DNA of 64,000 nucleotides from Moorella thermoacetica (GCF_001267405.1 NZ_CP012369.1:584001-648000), one strand, 5' to 3'; positions 45,894 through 55,171 are shown, numbered from the stretch's first letter. A program made the numbers and translations. The notes: generated by a model from the letters alone, not told the origin.

Positions 45894-46517
45894 TTGCTGC
45901 AAACTTTAAAGGAGCAAATCGTTGAAGTGGGTCGGCGCCTCTACCGGAGGGGGCTGGTTAACGGCAACGAAGGCAATATTAGCATTCGCTTGCCCGGGGA
46001 CAGGATCCTGACCACTCCTACAGGGGTGAGCAAGGGTTTCCTGCAGGCAGACGACCTGGTAATCGTGGACCTCGACGGCAATATTCTTGAGGGGAAACAG
46101 AAGCCTTCGTCGGAAGTAAAGATGCACCTGGCGGCCTACCGGGCGCGGCCGGATATCCAGGCCGCCGTCCACGCCCATCCCCGTTTCGCCACCACCTTTG
46201 CCGTAGCCCGCAAGAATCTCCCCATTACAGCCATGCCGGAAATGGTGGTCCTGGTGGGGGAGGTAGCCTTGGTACCCTATGGGACGCCCTCGACCACTGA
46301 ACTGGTGGACCAGTTCGCCCCTTACTGGCAGGGCCACGACGCCTTTTTGCTCAGCAACCACGGTGTCCTCACCCTGGGCCGGGACATCTGGGAAGCCCTC
46401 TACCGCATGGAGTCCCTGGAGCACTACGCCAGCATTATCCTGGCCAGCCAGTCCCTGGGCGGTCCTCATTACCTGGAGCCCGAGAACCTGGAGAAACTTT
46501 ACCGCTTGAAGCAGTGA
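45894..46517 (+). CDS. Class II aldolase (fuculose-1-phosphate/methylthioribulose-1-phosphate aldolase-like)
   Basis: TTG 45894 follows GGTGAGAGTAA. The 207-residue zinc enzyme shows NGNEGNISIRLPG, TPTGVSKG, SSEVKMHLAAY with the catalytic Glu, AAVHAHPRFATTF with the zinc-binding HxH, and LLSNHGVLTLG with the third His. In the DHAP shunt this aldolase splits methylthioribulose-1-phosphate to DHAP and methylthioacetaldehyde, or 5-deoxyribulose-1-phosphate to DHAP and acetaldehyde. Position six bases after mtnA supports that role. No mtnW/mtnX/mtnD genes of the usual methionine-salvage route are present here. A fuculose-phosphate aldolase is the alternative. Confidence 0.9.
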   Translation: MLQTLKEQIVEVGRRLYRRGLVNGNEGNISIRLPGDRILTTPTGVSKGFLQADDLVIVDLDGNILEGKQKPSSEVKMHLAAYRARPDIQAAVHAHPRFATTFAVARKNLPITAMPEMVVLVGEVALVPYGTPSTTELVDQFAPYWQGHDAFLLSNHGVLTLGRDIWEALYRMESLEHYASIILASQSLGGPHYLEPENLEKLYRLKQ

Positions 46518-46534
46518 AACCGGTGTTACATCTG

Positions 46535-46568
46535 GCCGGCAGTCGTTATAAAACGCGACCCTGCCGGC
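46535..46568 (+). terminator. Hairpin after the aldolase gene
   Basis: GCCGGCAG and CTGCCGGC pair around an 18-base loop that has some further complementarity. It is followed by TAATTTTCCC. It probably ends the transporter-mtnKA-aldolase transcript. Confidence 0.65.
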
Positions 46569-46686
46569 TAATTTTCCCTATTTGGGGTAGTATATATGTA
46601 GATAGGCAAGATAAAAACTGACATTTTTTCAGATGGATTCAACCCTGACTATCCCACAGATGGACTACCCCTGGAAACGCGAAGCC

Positions 46687-47012
46687 TTGACTTCAATATT
46701 TATCCATAATAAAATATAAATATCAGATCTCCTAGTTCTCAAACAGCGGCAGCTTATGCGGAAAAACAATGGTTTTTGGGTTCGGAGGCCGAAGGTTCCT
46801 GATAGGCATGTTTCGCGGTCGATATGACCTGTAGGGGTAAGTGAACCTTATTTAGGCTTTAAAGTTTGTTCATTTAGATACACGATGATGCGAAATAAAG
46901 AGGTAAAGAAGCCTCTTATTTAGGAACAGAGCTGTTCCGCAAACAAAGGGGTTTTAATTTAATTGCAAAATAAGAGGTCGGGAAGGTCTGTGACCAGAGG
47001 GAGGAATGACTG
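46687..47012 (+). promoter_or_regulatory. Promoter and long untranslated leader of the mtnP-ahcY operon
   Basis: TTGACT at 46687-46692 and TAAAAT at 46710-46715 are 17 bases apart. The leader to GTG 47013 is about 290 bases and holds several self-complementary stretches: TTCGGAGGCCGAA near 46782, AAGAGG/CCTCTT near 46900-46918, and the dyad GGAACAG-AG-CTGTTCC at 46923-46938. I do not recognise a SAM or SAH riboswitch, T-box or other known class. Confidence 0.5.
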
Positions 47013-47795
47013 GTGCGGATAGCCATTATCGGCGGTTCCGGGGTTTACGACCCCGGTATTCTCACCAACATCCACGAAGAGAGGGTGGAAACGCCCTATG
47101 GTGCCGCCGTCCTCAAGGTTGGCACCTACCATGGGGAAGAGATAGGGTTCATGCCCCGTCACGGGGATAAGCACACCGTGCCACCCCACAAGGTTAACTA
47201 CCGGGCCAATATCTGGGCCTTGAAGATGCTAAAAGTAGAACGGGTCCTGGCCACGGCCGCGGTGGGTTCCACCAATCCGGAATTCCGGCCGGGGGATTTT
47301 GTTATTGTCAATGACTTCCTGGACTTTACCAAAACACGTACTTACACCTTTTTCGAAGGGGGCGAGACGGGGGTAGTCCATACCGATTTCACGACCCCCT
47401 ATTGCCCTGAGCTTGGCCAGGTCCTGGTGGAGACAGCCGCCCGTCTGGGCATCAAGGCCCACGCCGGCGGCGTTTACGCCTGCACCGAAGGGCCGCGTTT
47501 TGAAACCCCGGCCGAGATCCGAATGATCCGGCAGCTGGGCGGCGATCTGGTGGGCATGACCAATGTTCCCGAGGTAGTGCTGGCCCATGAGGTAGGGCTC
47601 TGCTACGGCCTCATCGCCATGGTCACCAACATGGCAGCCGGCATTTCCTCCACTCCTTTAAGCCACGAAGAAGTCCTGGAGATCATGGACCAGAACGGCA
47701 AAAACTTGCGCGACCTCATTATGCAGGCTATACCCGGTATTCCCCGGCAGCGAAACTGCCGCTGCAGCCTCGCCGCCGGTAAGATTGAGGTATAA
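47013..47795 (+). CDS. mtnP: S-methyl-5'-thioadenosine phosphorylase
   Basis: GTG 47013 follows GAGGGAGGAATG. The 260-residue protein is a PNP/MTAP family member: [15 protein letters not shown] (phosphate loop), [42 protein letters not shown] and [13 protein letters not shown], all MTAP signatures. It cleaves methylthioadenosine to adenine and methylthioribose-1-phosphate, which mtnA upstream can use directly. It is followed by ahcY after 20 bases, so the two by-products of SAM use (MTA and SAH) are handled by one transcript. Confidence 0.93.
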   Translation: MRIAIIGGSGVYDPGILTNIHEERVETPYGAAVLKVGTYHGEEIGFMPRHGDKHTVPPHKVNYRANIWALKMLKVERVLATAAVGSTNPEFRPGDFVIVNDFLDFTKTRTYTFFEGGETGVVHTDFTTPYCPELGQVLVETAARLGIKAHAGGVYACTEGPRFETPAEIRMIRQLGGDLVGMTNVPEVVLAHEVGLCYGLIAMVTNMAAGISSTPLSHEEVLEIMDQNGKNLRDLIMQAIPGIPRQRNCRCSLAAGKIEV

Positions 47796-47815
47796 AGGGT
47801 AAGGAGGAAACGTCG

Positions 47816-49069
47816 ATGCCAGCATCAATTATTCGCGATCCCAACCTGGCCCCTGAAGGCCGGTTGAAGATCGACTGGGTCCGCAACAACATGCCTATCT
47901 TAAACGAAATTCGTCGCGACTTCGAAGAGCGCCGGCCCTTCGCCGGCAAGCGGGTGGCCATCTGCCTGCACCTGGAGGCCAAGACCGCCTACCTGGCCCT
48001 GGTCATCAAGGCCGGGGGAGCGGAAGTAGCCATCTGCGGTTCCAACCCCCTTTCCACCCAGGACGACGTTTGTGCCGGGCTGGCCAGCCAGGGGGTTACC
48101 GTTTACGCCCGCCACGGCTGTACGGCGGAGGAGTACAACACCTTCCTGAATAAAGTCCTGGACACCAGGCCCCAGCTGGTCATCGATGACGGCGGCGACC
48201 TGGTCCATCTCCTCCATACCGGCCGGCGGGAACTCCTGCCGGAGATTATCGGCGGCGCCGAGGAAACGACTACGGGGATTCTACGCCTGAAGGCCATGGA
48301 AGCCGAGGGCGCCCTGGCCTTCCCCATGGTCGCCGTTAACAACGGCGACTGCAAGCACCTCTTTGACAATCGCTACGGCACCGGCCAGTCCACCTGGGAC
48401 GGGATCATGCGCAATACAAATTTGACGGTCTGCGGCAAAACCGTGGTCGTGGCCGGCTACGGCTGGTGCGGTAAGGGGGTGGCCATGCGGGCCAAAGGCC
48501 TGGGCGCCCGGGTGATTGTCACCGAGGTCAACCCCATTGCCGCCAATGAGGCCCTTATGGACGGCTTCCAGGTTATGCCCATGAAGGAAGCGGCCAGGTA
48601 CGGGGATTTCTTTGTCACCGTTACCGGCTGCAAGGACGTCATCCGCGGCGAGCACTACGCCGTGATGAAGGACGGGGCAATCCTCGCCAATGCCGGTCAT
48701 TTTGATGTGGAAATAAATAAACCGGAACTGATGGCCATGGCCAGGAGCCACCGGGTGGCCCGTCGCAACATCGAGGAGTTTGTCCTGGAAGACGGCCGGC
48801 GCATCTATCTCCTGGCCGAGGGGCGCCTGGTGAATATCGCCGCAGCCGACGGGCACCCGGCGGAGATCATGGACCTCACCTTCGCCCTCCAGGCCCTCTC
48901 TCTGGATTACCTGTTAAAGAACGCCGGCAAGCTGCCCGCCAGGGTTCTTCCCGTGACTGAGGAAATCGACCGCCGGGTGGCGTCCTTACGCCTGCGCTCC
49001 CTGGGGGTGGAGATCGATACCCTGACAGAAGAACAGGAACGTTACCTGGCCAGCTGGCGCCACGAGTAG
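47816..49069 (+). CDS. ahcY: Adenosylhomocysteinase (SAH hydrolase)
   Basis: ATG 47816 is behind AAGGAGGAAA. The 417-residue protein has [37 protein letters not shown], the substrate-binding [44 protein letters not shown] for NAD, and the C-terminal H-rich region [20 protein letters not shown]. It is the shorter SahH form seen in thermophiles and Archaea, lacking a ~40-residue insert. It splits S-adenosylhomocysteine reversibly into adenosine and homocysteine, relieving methyltransferase inhibition. Confidence 0.95.
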   Translation: MPASIIRDPNLAPEGRLKIDWVRNNMPILNEIRRDFEERRPFAGKRVAICLHLEAKTAYLALVIKAGGAEVAICGSNPLSTQDDVCAGLASQGVTVYARHGCTAEEYNTFLNKVLDTRPQLVIDDGGDLVHLLHTGRRELLPEIIGGAEETTTGILRLKAMEAEGALAFPMVAVNNGDCKHLFDNRYGTGQSTWDGIMRNTNLTVCGKTVVVAGYGWCGKGVAMRAKGLGARVIVTEVNPIAANEALMDGFQVMPMKEAARYGDFFVTVTGCKDVIRGEHYAVMKDGAILANAGHFDVEINKPELMAMARSHRVARRNIEEFVLEDGRRIYLLAEGRLVNIAAADGHPAEIMDLTFALQALSLDYLLKNAGKLPARVLPVTEEIDRRVASLRLRSLGVEIDTLTEEQERYLASWRHE

Positions 49070-49097
49070 GCGGCGCGCCAAAAAAGAGGTATCCTCA

Positions 49098-50804
49098 ATG
49101 AGCCTTATTGAAATCCGCAACCTGGAATTTACCTATAAAGGCGGTACCCAACCGGCCCTTAAAGGGATCGACCTGGATATTAACCCCGGCGAATTTATCG
49201 TCATTATGGGTCACAGCGGGGCCGGTAAGTCTACCCTGTGCCTGACTTTAAACGGCCTGGTTCCCAATTTGAAAAAGGGTGCTTTTAAAGGCGAGGTAAA
49301 GATTAAAGGTACACCAACGGCGGGGCATAAGGTCAGCCACTTTGCTCGGACGGTGGTCCTGGTATTCCAGGATTTTGAAACCCAGCTCTTCTCCACCAGC
49401 ATAGAACTGGAGGTCGCCTTCGGCCCGGAGAATTTCAATGTTCCTCCGGAGGAAATCAAGGAACGGGTGCGGGAGGCCCTGCAAAAGGTCCGCCTGACGG
49501 GATTTGAAAACCGGCAGCCGGCCAACCTTTCCGGAGGCCAGAAACAGCGCCTGGCTATAGCCTCGGTGCTTTCCATCCAACCGGAGATTATTTGCATGGA
49601 TGAGCCGACGACCGATCTCGATCCTGTAGGCAAGTATGAGGTTTTCAGCATCGCCAGCGCCCTGCGGCAGGAAAAACATATGTCCATGATTATTGTCGAG
49701 CATGAGGTGGAGGAGGCCCTGGAGGCCGACCGCATTATCCTCATGAAGGAAGGGACTATCCTGGCCCAGGGCACGCCAAGGGAGATACTGAGCCAGAGCG
49801 ATCTCCTGGCCGGCTGCGCGGTGAAACCCCTGGACATGGCCGAACTCTTCGGCCGGCTGGGTTTCAAAGAACTGCCTTTGACGGTAGAGGAAGGCCTGGA
49901 GGCGTGGCGGCGGGCGGGGTTAGCCTTAAACCAGGAGCGTTACCGGTCCATGGTTAAAGCCCAGCAGGCAGCCCGGGAGGGGAAATACGGCGAACCCATT
50001 ATTGAAGTCAAGGGCTTACGCCATAGCTATGATAAAGATTTTGAAGCCCTGAAGGGCATAGATCTCACTATCCGCCAGGGTGAGTTTGTAGCCATCCTGG
50101 GGCAGAACGGCAGCGGCAAGACTACCCTGGTCAAGCACTTCAACGGCCTGCTCCGGCCGACCGCCGGGGAAGTGGTGGTAGCCGGGATGGATACGCGGGC
50201 GGAAAGCATCGATAAATTCGGCCGCGTGGTGGGGTATGTCTTCCAGAACCCGGATCACCAGATCTTTGCCGGGACTGTAAAGGAAGAAGTGGCCTACGGT
50301 CCCAAACTCTACGGCGTGCCCCCGGCCGAGATTGAGGAGCGGGTCAGGGACGCCCTGCAGGCCGTCGAACTGGCTGGCTTGGAAGAGGAGGACCCCTTTT
50401 CCTTGACCAAAGGCCAGCGGCAGCGGGTGGCCGTAGCCTCGATCCTGGCGGCCAAACCCCGGGTGATCATCCTGGATGAACCGACGACGGGCCTGGATTA
50501 TAAAGAGCAGCGGGGTATGATGGAGTTAGTCCGGCGGCTCAATGACATGGGTCATACTATTATCATGGTCACCCACAGCATGTGGGTCACGGCCGAATAT
50601 GCCCACCGGGTAATCGTCGTTAAGGATGGGCGGGTGGTAATGGACGGCCCGACGCGGGAGGTCTTTGCCCGGGAAGAAGAACTGGAAGCCGCCTTCTTAA
50701 AGCCGCCCCAGATCGTTCGTTTCAGCAACCGCCTGGGTGCTACCTGCCTCAGCGTGGAGGAAGTAATGGCCTGCCTGGAAGGCCGCGAGGGGGGAGCAGA
50801 GTGA
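49098..50804 (+). CDS. ECF transporter ATPase, two fused ABC domains (EcfA1-EcfA2 type)
   Basis: The 568-residue protein joins two CbiO-like ATPase domains. Domain one has Walker A GHSGAGKST at about residue 37, NLSGGQKQRLAIASVL and MDEPTTDLDP; domain two has GQNGSGKTT at about residue 334, LTKGQRQRVAVASIL and LDEPTTGLDY. LTKGQ in place of LSGGQ is a known variant. The Q-loop VFQDFETQLF / VFQNPDHQIF is typical of energy-coupling-factor ATPases. It overlaps the EcfT gene by four bases (ATGA-type GTGA overlap). With EcfT and the S component downstream it forms a vitamin/nucleoside-type importer. Confidence 0.93.
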   Translation: MSLIEIRNLEFTYKGGTQPALKGIDLDINPGEFIVIMGHSGAGKSTLCLTLNGLVPNLKKGAFKGEVKIKGTPTAGHKVSHFARTVVLVFQDFETQLFSTSIELEVAFGPENFNVPPEEIKERVREALQKVRLTGFENRQPANLSGGQKQRLAIASVLSIQPEIICMDEPTTDLDPVGKYEVFSIASALRQEKHMSMIIVEHEVEEALEADRIILMKEGTILAQGTPREILSQSDLLAGCAVKPLDMAELFGRLGFKELPLTVEEGLEAWRRAGLALNQERYRSMVKAQQAAREGKYGEPIIEVKGLRHSYDKDFEALKGIDLTIRQGEFVAILGQNGSGKTTLVKHFNGLLRPTAGEVVVAGMDTRAESIDKFGRVVGYVFQNPDHQIFAGTVKEEVAYGPKLYGVPPAEIEERVRDALQAVELAGLEEEDPFSLTKGQRQRVAVASILAAKPRVIILDEPTTGLDYKEQRGMMELVRRLNDMGHTIIMVTHSMWVTAEYAHRVIVVKDGRVVMDGPTREVFAREEELEAAFLKPPQIVRFSNRLGATCLSVEEVMACLEGREGGAE

Positions 50805-51580
50805 ATCTCTATTTATACCTGGACAAGGACACCATTGTCCACCGGCTGGACCCCCGGGCTAAAATCTTGATTTTAATCTGCACCTTCGCTATACCCCTCC
50901 TCAATGACCACCCCTTATGGGTGGCGGGAGCAACGCTTTTAATTCTAATCTACGGTATGCTGGCCCGGTCCCTGGGGAATATCGCCCGCATCAAAACCAT
51001 CCTGGTTTTAATCTTCATTTTCTCCTCCCTGATGTGGTTTGTTTTTGCTAAAGGGACCACGCCCCTGTTCTGGCGTGTGACCCGGGAATCGGTCATGTAC
51101 GGCCTGGCCACCGGCCTCAAAATCGATGCCATGATTATCTCCGGGCTGATCTTCCTGTCGACTACCAAAAATGAAGAGATTACCCAGGGCCTAATCAAGC
51201 TCGGCCTCCCCTTTGCCGTAGCCTTTGTCTTTTCCACCGCCCTCAGGCTGGTGCCCACCTTTGTGGGCGCCGGGGCCACAGTATCCCAGGCCATGCGGTC
51301 CCGGGGGCTGGATATTGACTCCGGCTCCTTCCTGGAAAGGATTAAAAAATATGTACCCCTGCTGGTGCCTATCTTCCTCTCTTCCATCCGCAATACTGAT
51401 AGCCTGGCTATGGCCCTGGAAAGTAAGGGCTTTGGCAACTCTCCCCGGAGGACCTTTTACCTGCAGTTAAAATGGCAGCCGGTTGACACCCTTTTTCTGG
51501 TCTTTTTCGTGGTTTTAACCATCCTTAACGCCTGGGCTAAAATAAACGGTTTCACGTCAATAAGTGGTTTAATAAAATAA
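50801..51580 (+). CDS. ecfT: ECF transporter transmembrane (T) component
   Basis: The 259-residue membrane protein begins LDKDTIVHRLDPRAKILILICTFAIPLL, the EcfT start, and has about five helices plus the two cytoplasmic coupling motifs: SQAMRSRGLDIDS and LAMALESKGFGNS, both with the diagnostic A-R/K-G pattern. It couples the ATPases to the S component. GTG 50801 lies inside the end of the ATPase gene. Confidence 0.93.
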   Translation: MNLYLYLDKDTIVHRLDPRAKILILICTFAIPLLNDHPLWVAGATLLILIYGMLARSLGNIARIKTILVLIFIFSSLMWFVFAKGTTPLFWRVTRESVMYGLATGLKIDAMIISGLIFLSTTKNEEITQGLIKLGLPFAVAFVFSTALRLVPTFVGAGATVSQAMRSRGLDIDSGSFLERIKKYVPLLVPIFLSSIRNTDSLAMALESKGFGNSPRRTFYLQLKWQPVDTLFLVFFVVLTILNAWAKINGFTSISGLIK

Positions 51581-51682
51581 AAGGGAGGCGATGCCTCATA
51601 CATAAATGGGGGGTGATGTTTACTCAGCTGGTTGCTGGCGAGATAAGCCGGCGGAAAATTTTCCGGAAGGGGGAGAAAGGCA

Positions 51683-52471
51683 TTGAAAGAGCTATGGACC
51701 ATGTGGAAGAACACCCGGATGATCACCATGACCGCCCTCACCGCAGCCATTTTTGCAGCCCTTTTAATTCCTTTTAAAGGTATCCCGATTATCCCTGGCA
51801 TTACTGAATTTCGTCCGGCCCAGATTATCGCTACTACCTTTCCTATTTTCTTCGGACCCGCCGGTGCCTGGGGCGTGGCCATCGGCAACCTGATCGGCGA
51901 CTTTTTCGGTACCCTGGGTCCCGGCAGCTTTTTCGGCTTTTTCGGTAACCTTTTTGAAGGCTATGTGATTTATAAGATCTGGCAGGCCCTGAAGAAGGAG
52001 CCCACCATTAAATCCGGTGGCGACCTTTTTCACTATGTTTTGGCCGTCATTTTGAGCGGGGCTACCTGCGCCATGATCATCGCCTGGGGCCTGGAGGTCC
52101 TGGGAATGTTTCCCTTCGCCGTCCTGGGCACCATTATTACCCTGAATAATGTTATTGTCCCTATCTTCCTGGGGCCGCCCTTAATCCTGCTCCTTTATCC
52201 CCGGATTAAGAAATGGGACCTGATCTGGACGGATGTTATGGACCCCGAAGACATCAGCACTGTCAAGTCGCCCACCCTGGGCCTGGCCCTGATGTGGATC
52301 GGCGGCCTGGGGGGACTGATTGTTGGCCTGCTCTTGTCCACCGGCCTCTACGGGGCTAAACTGGCCGGCTTTGGTGTAGGTCACACAGGTACAGGTGTTA
52401 TTTTGGGCCTAATTCCTTTCATCGTTGTCTTCCTGGCTTCGGCCCTGGCCTTTCCCTCAAAGGGAGAGTAG
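51683..52471 (+). CDS. ECF transporter substrate-binding (S) component
   Basis: TTG 51683 follows GGAAGGGGGAGAAAGG. The 262-residue protein has about six membrane helices. It contains MTALTAAIFAALLIPFKGIPIIPGITEFRPAQ, similar to the A-x-x-x-A contact helix of S components, and AGAWGVAIGNLIGDFF. The substrate class is not evident from motif. Position directly after mtnP-ahcY suggests a methylthio or nucleoside compound (for example methylthioadenosine or a methionine precursor), but this is inference only. It is longer than typical S components (~190 aa), with an additional C-terminal two-helix section. Confidence 0.82.
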   Translation: MKELWTMWKNTRMITMTALTAAIFAALLIPFKGIPIIPGITEFRPAQIIATTFPIFFGPAGAWGVAIGNLIGDFFGTLGPGSFFGFFGNLFEGYVIYKIWQALKKEPTIKSGGDLFHYVLAVILSGATCAMIIAWGLEVLGMFPFAVLGTIITLNNVIVPIFLGPPLILLLYPRIKKWDLIWTDVMDPEDISTVKSPTLGLALMWIGGLGGLIVGLLLSTGLYGAKLAGFGVGHTGTGVILGLIPFIVVFLASALAFPSKGE

Positions 52472-52476
52472 CCGGT

Positions 52477-52517
52477 AAAAAGAGGGGTGGGGTTGCTAAG
52501 GAACTCCACCTCTTTTT
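52477..52517 (+). terminator. Terminator after the ECF operon
   Basis: AAAAAGAGG...GGTT and AACTCCACCTCTTTTTT form an imperfect stem with a T-run, just after the S-component gene. Confidence 0.8.
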
Positions 52518-52592
52518 TATTTGGCCCCGTGTACATTACCCGGCATCCGGGGGAACAATATAAAAAAACGCCAGGAGGAAAGGAGGTTCTGG

Positions 52593-52769
52593 ATGGATAA
52601 GGAGCGGGAAATAGATGCCCGGCGCCGGGAAGCTGAACTCCTGGGGGAAGAACAGGAGCAAAAGAGGCAGCAGTTCATGCGCAATATTATGCAGCAGGGG
52701 GAAGGAGTCGCTGCCGAGAGGGAGAAATTCCTGCGGGATCTGCAAACGGGTTCCCTGAAAAAATTATAG
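52593..52769 (+). CDS. Small charged coiled-coil protein (58 aa)
   Basis: ATG 52593 sits behind AAGGAGGTTC at ideal distance; the longer frame from 52521 crosses the terminator region and is not credible. The product is almost entirely charged and helical (DKEREIDARRREAELLGEEQ, KRQQFMRNIMQQGEG, EREKFLRDLQTGSL). No family is recognised. It stands alone between the ECF terminator and the M20 hydrolase gene. Confidence 0.65.
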   Translation: MDKEREIDARRREAELLGEEQEQKRQQFMRNIMQQGEGVAAEREKFLRDLQTGSLKKL

Positions 52770-52847
52770 CTGAACCTTGCCGCTAACTATTAAGGGGTAC
52801 TATAATGAAGCCGGAAACTGGGGCCGTAAATCAAGGGGGATTTAACT

Positions 52848-54032
52848 ATGCTGACAGAAGCCAGGCGCCGTGAGGTGCTGGAATTGGCGCGGCAGTTGCT
52901 GAGGATACCCAGCCTTTCCGGCAAAGAAAAATGGGTGGCCAGGGCCATCCGGGAGCGGATGCAAGAGTTTGGGTACGACGAGGCGCGGATTGACAGCCTG
53001 GGGAATGTTATTGGTATTATTCGCGGCCGGCGGCCAGGTCCCTGCCTCCTCTTCGACGGTCACATGGATACTGTTGCTGCCACCGGGGAAGGCTGGCGCC
53101 ATGATCCCATCGGCGGCGAGGTGCAGGACGGCAGGCTCTATGGCCGCGGCGCTTCCGACATGAAAGGAGCCCTGGCGGCTATGGTAGCCGCCGCCGGTTA
53201 CTTTGCCCATGACCGGGAGCGGGATTTCGCCGGTACCCTGGCGGTGGCCGGCACCGTCCATGAGGAATGCTTTGAAGGGGTGGCGGCCAGAGAGGTTTTT
53301 AAGGCCGTTAGGCCTGATTATGTGGTTCTCGGCGAGGCTTCGGAATTAAACCTGAAGCGCGGCCAGCGGGGCCGGGCGGAGATCGTCATCACTACCCGGG
53401 GCCGTGCCGCCCATTCATCCAACCCCGGGGCGGGGAATAATGCCGTCTACCAGATGGTCGAGGTGGTCCGCCGCCTGCGGGAGCTGGAGCCGCCCCTGCA
53501 TCCGGTCCTGGGGCCTGGGATTCTAAAGCTGACGGATATTATTTCCGCGCCTTATCCCGGAGCTTCGGTGGTTCCTGATACCTGCCGGGTTACCTACGAC
53601 CGCCGCCTGCTGGTAGGAGAGACCAGGGAGGGGGTACTGGCTCCCATTCGTAAGGTTCTCGATGAGCTGGCGGCATCTTGCCCCGGTTTCCGGGCCGAGG
53701 TCGCCTTCGCCCGGGGTGAGGGTAAGTGCTATACCGGCGCCCACCTCGCCAGCGAGCGCTTTTATCCCGGATGGCTGCTGCCGGATGATCATGAACTGGT
53801 GCGCCGGGCCCTGGCCGGCCTGCGGGCTGCCGGCCTGCAGCCGGCTTTAAGCCATTACTCCTTCTGCACCAACGGTAGCTTTTACGCCGGCGAAGCCGGG
53901 GTGCCCACCATCGGCTTTGGTCCTTCCCGGGAAGAACTGGCCCATGTGGTTGATGAATACATTGAGCTGGAACAGCTCTGGGCCGCGGCAACGGGTTATT
54001 ACGCCCTGGCCGGCGCCCTCCTGGCTCCTTAA
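52848..54032 (+). CDS. M20 family metallohydrolase (YgeY/ArgE-DapE-like)
   Basis: The 394-residue protein has the M20 metal sites: LLFDGHMDTVAA (HxD), RGASDMKGALAAMV (bridging Asp), GTVHEECFEGVAA (Glu-Glu) and the C-terminal region GVPTIGFGPSREELAHVVDEYIEL with the last His. A dimerisation domain lies between. The sequence style (LLRIPSLSGKEKWVARAIRERM, VVLGEASELNLKRGQRGRAEI) fits the YgeY subgroup of amidohydrolases, sometimes linked with selenium-dependent purine catabolism. The exact substrate is unknown. It is a single-gene unit. Confidence 0.9.
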   Translation: MLTEARRREVLELARQLLRIPSLSGKEKWVARAIRERMQEFGYDEARIDSLGNVIGIIRGRRPGPCLLFDGHMDTVAATGEGWRHDPIGGEVQDGRLYGRGASDMKGALAAMVAAAGYFAHDRERDFAGTLAVAGTVHEECFEGVAAREVFKAVRPDYVVLGEASELNLKRGQRGRAEIVITTRGRAAHSSNPGAGNNAVYQMVEVVRRLRELEPPLHPVLGPGILKLTDIISAPYPGASVVPDTCRVTYDRRLLVGETREGVLAPIRKVLDELAASCPGFRAEVAFARGEGKCYTGAHLASERFYPGWLLPDDHELVRRALAGLRAAGLQPALSHYSFCTNGSFYAGEAGVPTIGFGPSREELAHVVDEYIELEQLWAAATGYYALAGALLAP

Positions 54033-54112
54033 AACGGGAACTTTTTCCCAGCCGGCGGCGTCTTAAATTATAGGCGCGGTGAATAACAGGTTACTGGCCG
54101 GGAGGGGAAAAG

Positions 54113-54199
54113 ATGACCAGGAGTACCGCCATTGTAATGACCATAGCTGTGATTGGAGTGATGGTTTTCCTTTCGCTAATAGGACACTTCCTCCCCTGA
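54113..54199 (+). CDS. Very small membrane protein (28 aa)
   Basis: ATG 54113 follows GGGAGGGGAAAAG with good spacing. The peptide has a short basic start (MTRSTA), one hydrophobic helix (IVMTIAVIGVMVFLSLIG) and ends HFLP. It is followed at once by a hairpin. Such single-helix peptides are often missed in annotation, and nothing in the context tells its role. Confidence 0.5.
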   Translation: MTRSTAIVMTIAVIGVMVFLSLIGHFLP

Positions 54200-54201
54200 A
54201 A

Positions 54202-54230
54202 GACGGCGCCGGTTTTAGATCGGCGCCGTC
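54202..54230. terminator. Hairpin between convergent genes
   Basis: GACGGCGCCG and CGGCGCCGTC pair in a 10-bp stem with a nine-base loop. It overlaps the last codons of the LD-carboxypeptidase gene. T-runs are weak on both sides. Confidence 0.55.
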
Positions 54231-55171
54231 GCTGCTTCCAGGTAGGTAAGGGTACAGGCCGTGGCATCCAGGCGGGCACGGATGCCAAGGGGCAGGGTGG
54301 CCTGGGGTTTGACATGGCCGGCCGGGAGGCCGTAGAAACAGGGTCGGCCCAGGGGCTTGAGCCGGGCGGTGATGACTTCCAGGGCAGTTAATCCCTGGCG
54401 GTTATCGTCGCACCGGGTACAATAACCGAAGACAATCCCGGCCGCCTCCTCCAGCTTGCCGGCCAGCTGCAACTGGGTGAGCATCCGGTCCAGGCGATAG
54501 GGGGCTTCGTCTACTTCTTCCAGGAAAAGGATTCTGCCACGGGTATCGATTTCAAAGGTCGTACCCAGAGTTGCCGTAACCAGGGAGAGGTTGCCGCCGG
54601 TAACCGTCCCTTCGGCCTGCCCGGGAATAATGCTCACCGGAGCTGGCAACTCCGGAGCCGGGGGTATGGTACCCAGGGGTGCGGTTGTTGCCAGGGTACG
54701 AAAGAGGGCTTTTTCGGTATAAGGGTCCGGGACCGGGCCGCCCAGCTCGGGGTAGATCATGGGCCCGTGAAAAGTAACCAGCCCCGCGATTTTGTTGAAG
54801 GCCAAATGTAAGGCGGTAATGTCGCTGTAGCCTAACAGGATCTTCGGATGAGAGAGGACAAGATCATAGTCGAGGCCGGCCAGGAGCCTGAGGCTGCCGT
54901 AACCGCCCCGGAGGCAAATTATGGCCCCTATTTCCAGGTCCCGGAACATCCAGTGCAGGTCGGCCAGGCGATCGGCATCATTCCCGGCCAGGTAGCCGGC
55001 GGCTTTACTTATATGCCTACCGGTACGGACCCGGTAGCCCCGGCTGCGCCAGAACTCCAGGCCCCGTTCCAGGTATTCCGGCTGCGCCAGGGGACTGGCC
55101 GGGGCTATGATGCCGATGGTAGCGCCTTTTTTGAGGGCCGGCGGTTTGAGGATCAGCTTTAATTTCTCCAT
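54215..55171 (-). CDS. LD-carboxypeptidase (peptidase family S66, MccF/LdcA-like)
   Basis: The 318-residue protein shows LKKGATIGIIAPASPL, RGGYGSLRLLAGLDYDL with the nucleophile-region glycine/serine turn, LGYSDITALHLAF, FHGPMIYPEL and GTVTGGNLSLVTATLGT, FLEEVDEAPYRLDRML, all typical for S66 peptidases. These cleave the L-D bond of tetrapeptide stems in murein recycling, or confer microcin C resistance. GGGAG before ATG 55171 on the minus strand serves as ribosome-binding site. It is a single gene, convergent with the M20 hydrolase unit. Confidence 0.92.
   Translation of the reverse strand: MEKLKLILKPPALKKGATIGIIAPASPLAQPEYLERGLEFWRSRGYRVRTGRHISKAAGYLAGNDADRLADLHWMFRDLEIGAIICLRGGYGSLRLLAGLDYDLVLSHPKILLGYSDITALHLAFNKIAGLVTFHGPMIYPELGGPVPDPYTEKALFRTLATTAPLGTIPPAPELPAPVSIIPGQAEGTVTGGNLSLVTATLGTTFEIDTRGRILFLEEVDEAPYRLDRMLTQLQLAGKLEEAAGIVFGYCTRCDDNRQGLTALEVITARLKPLGRPCFYGLPAGHVKPQATLPLGIRARLDATACTLTYLEAATAPI

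Noticed and set aside
46725-47012. SAM (S-box), SAH or T-box element before mtnP
   Set aside because: The conserved core sequences of these classes were not found on reading the leader.
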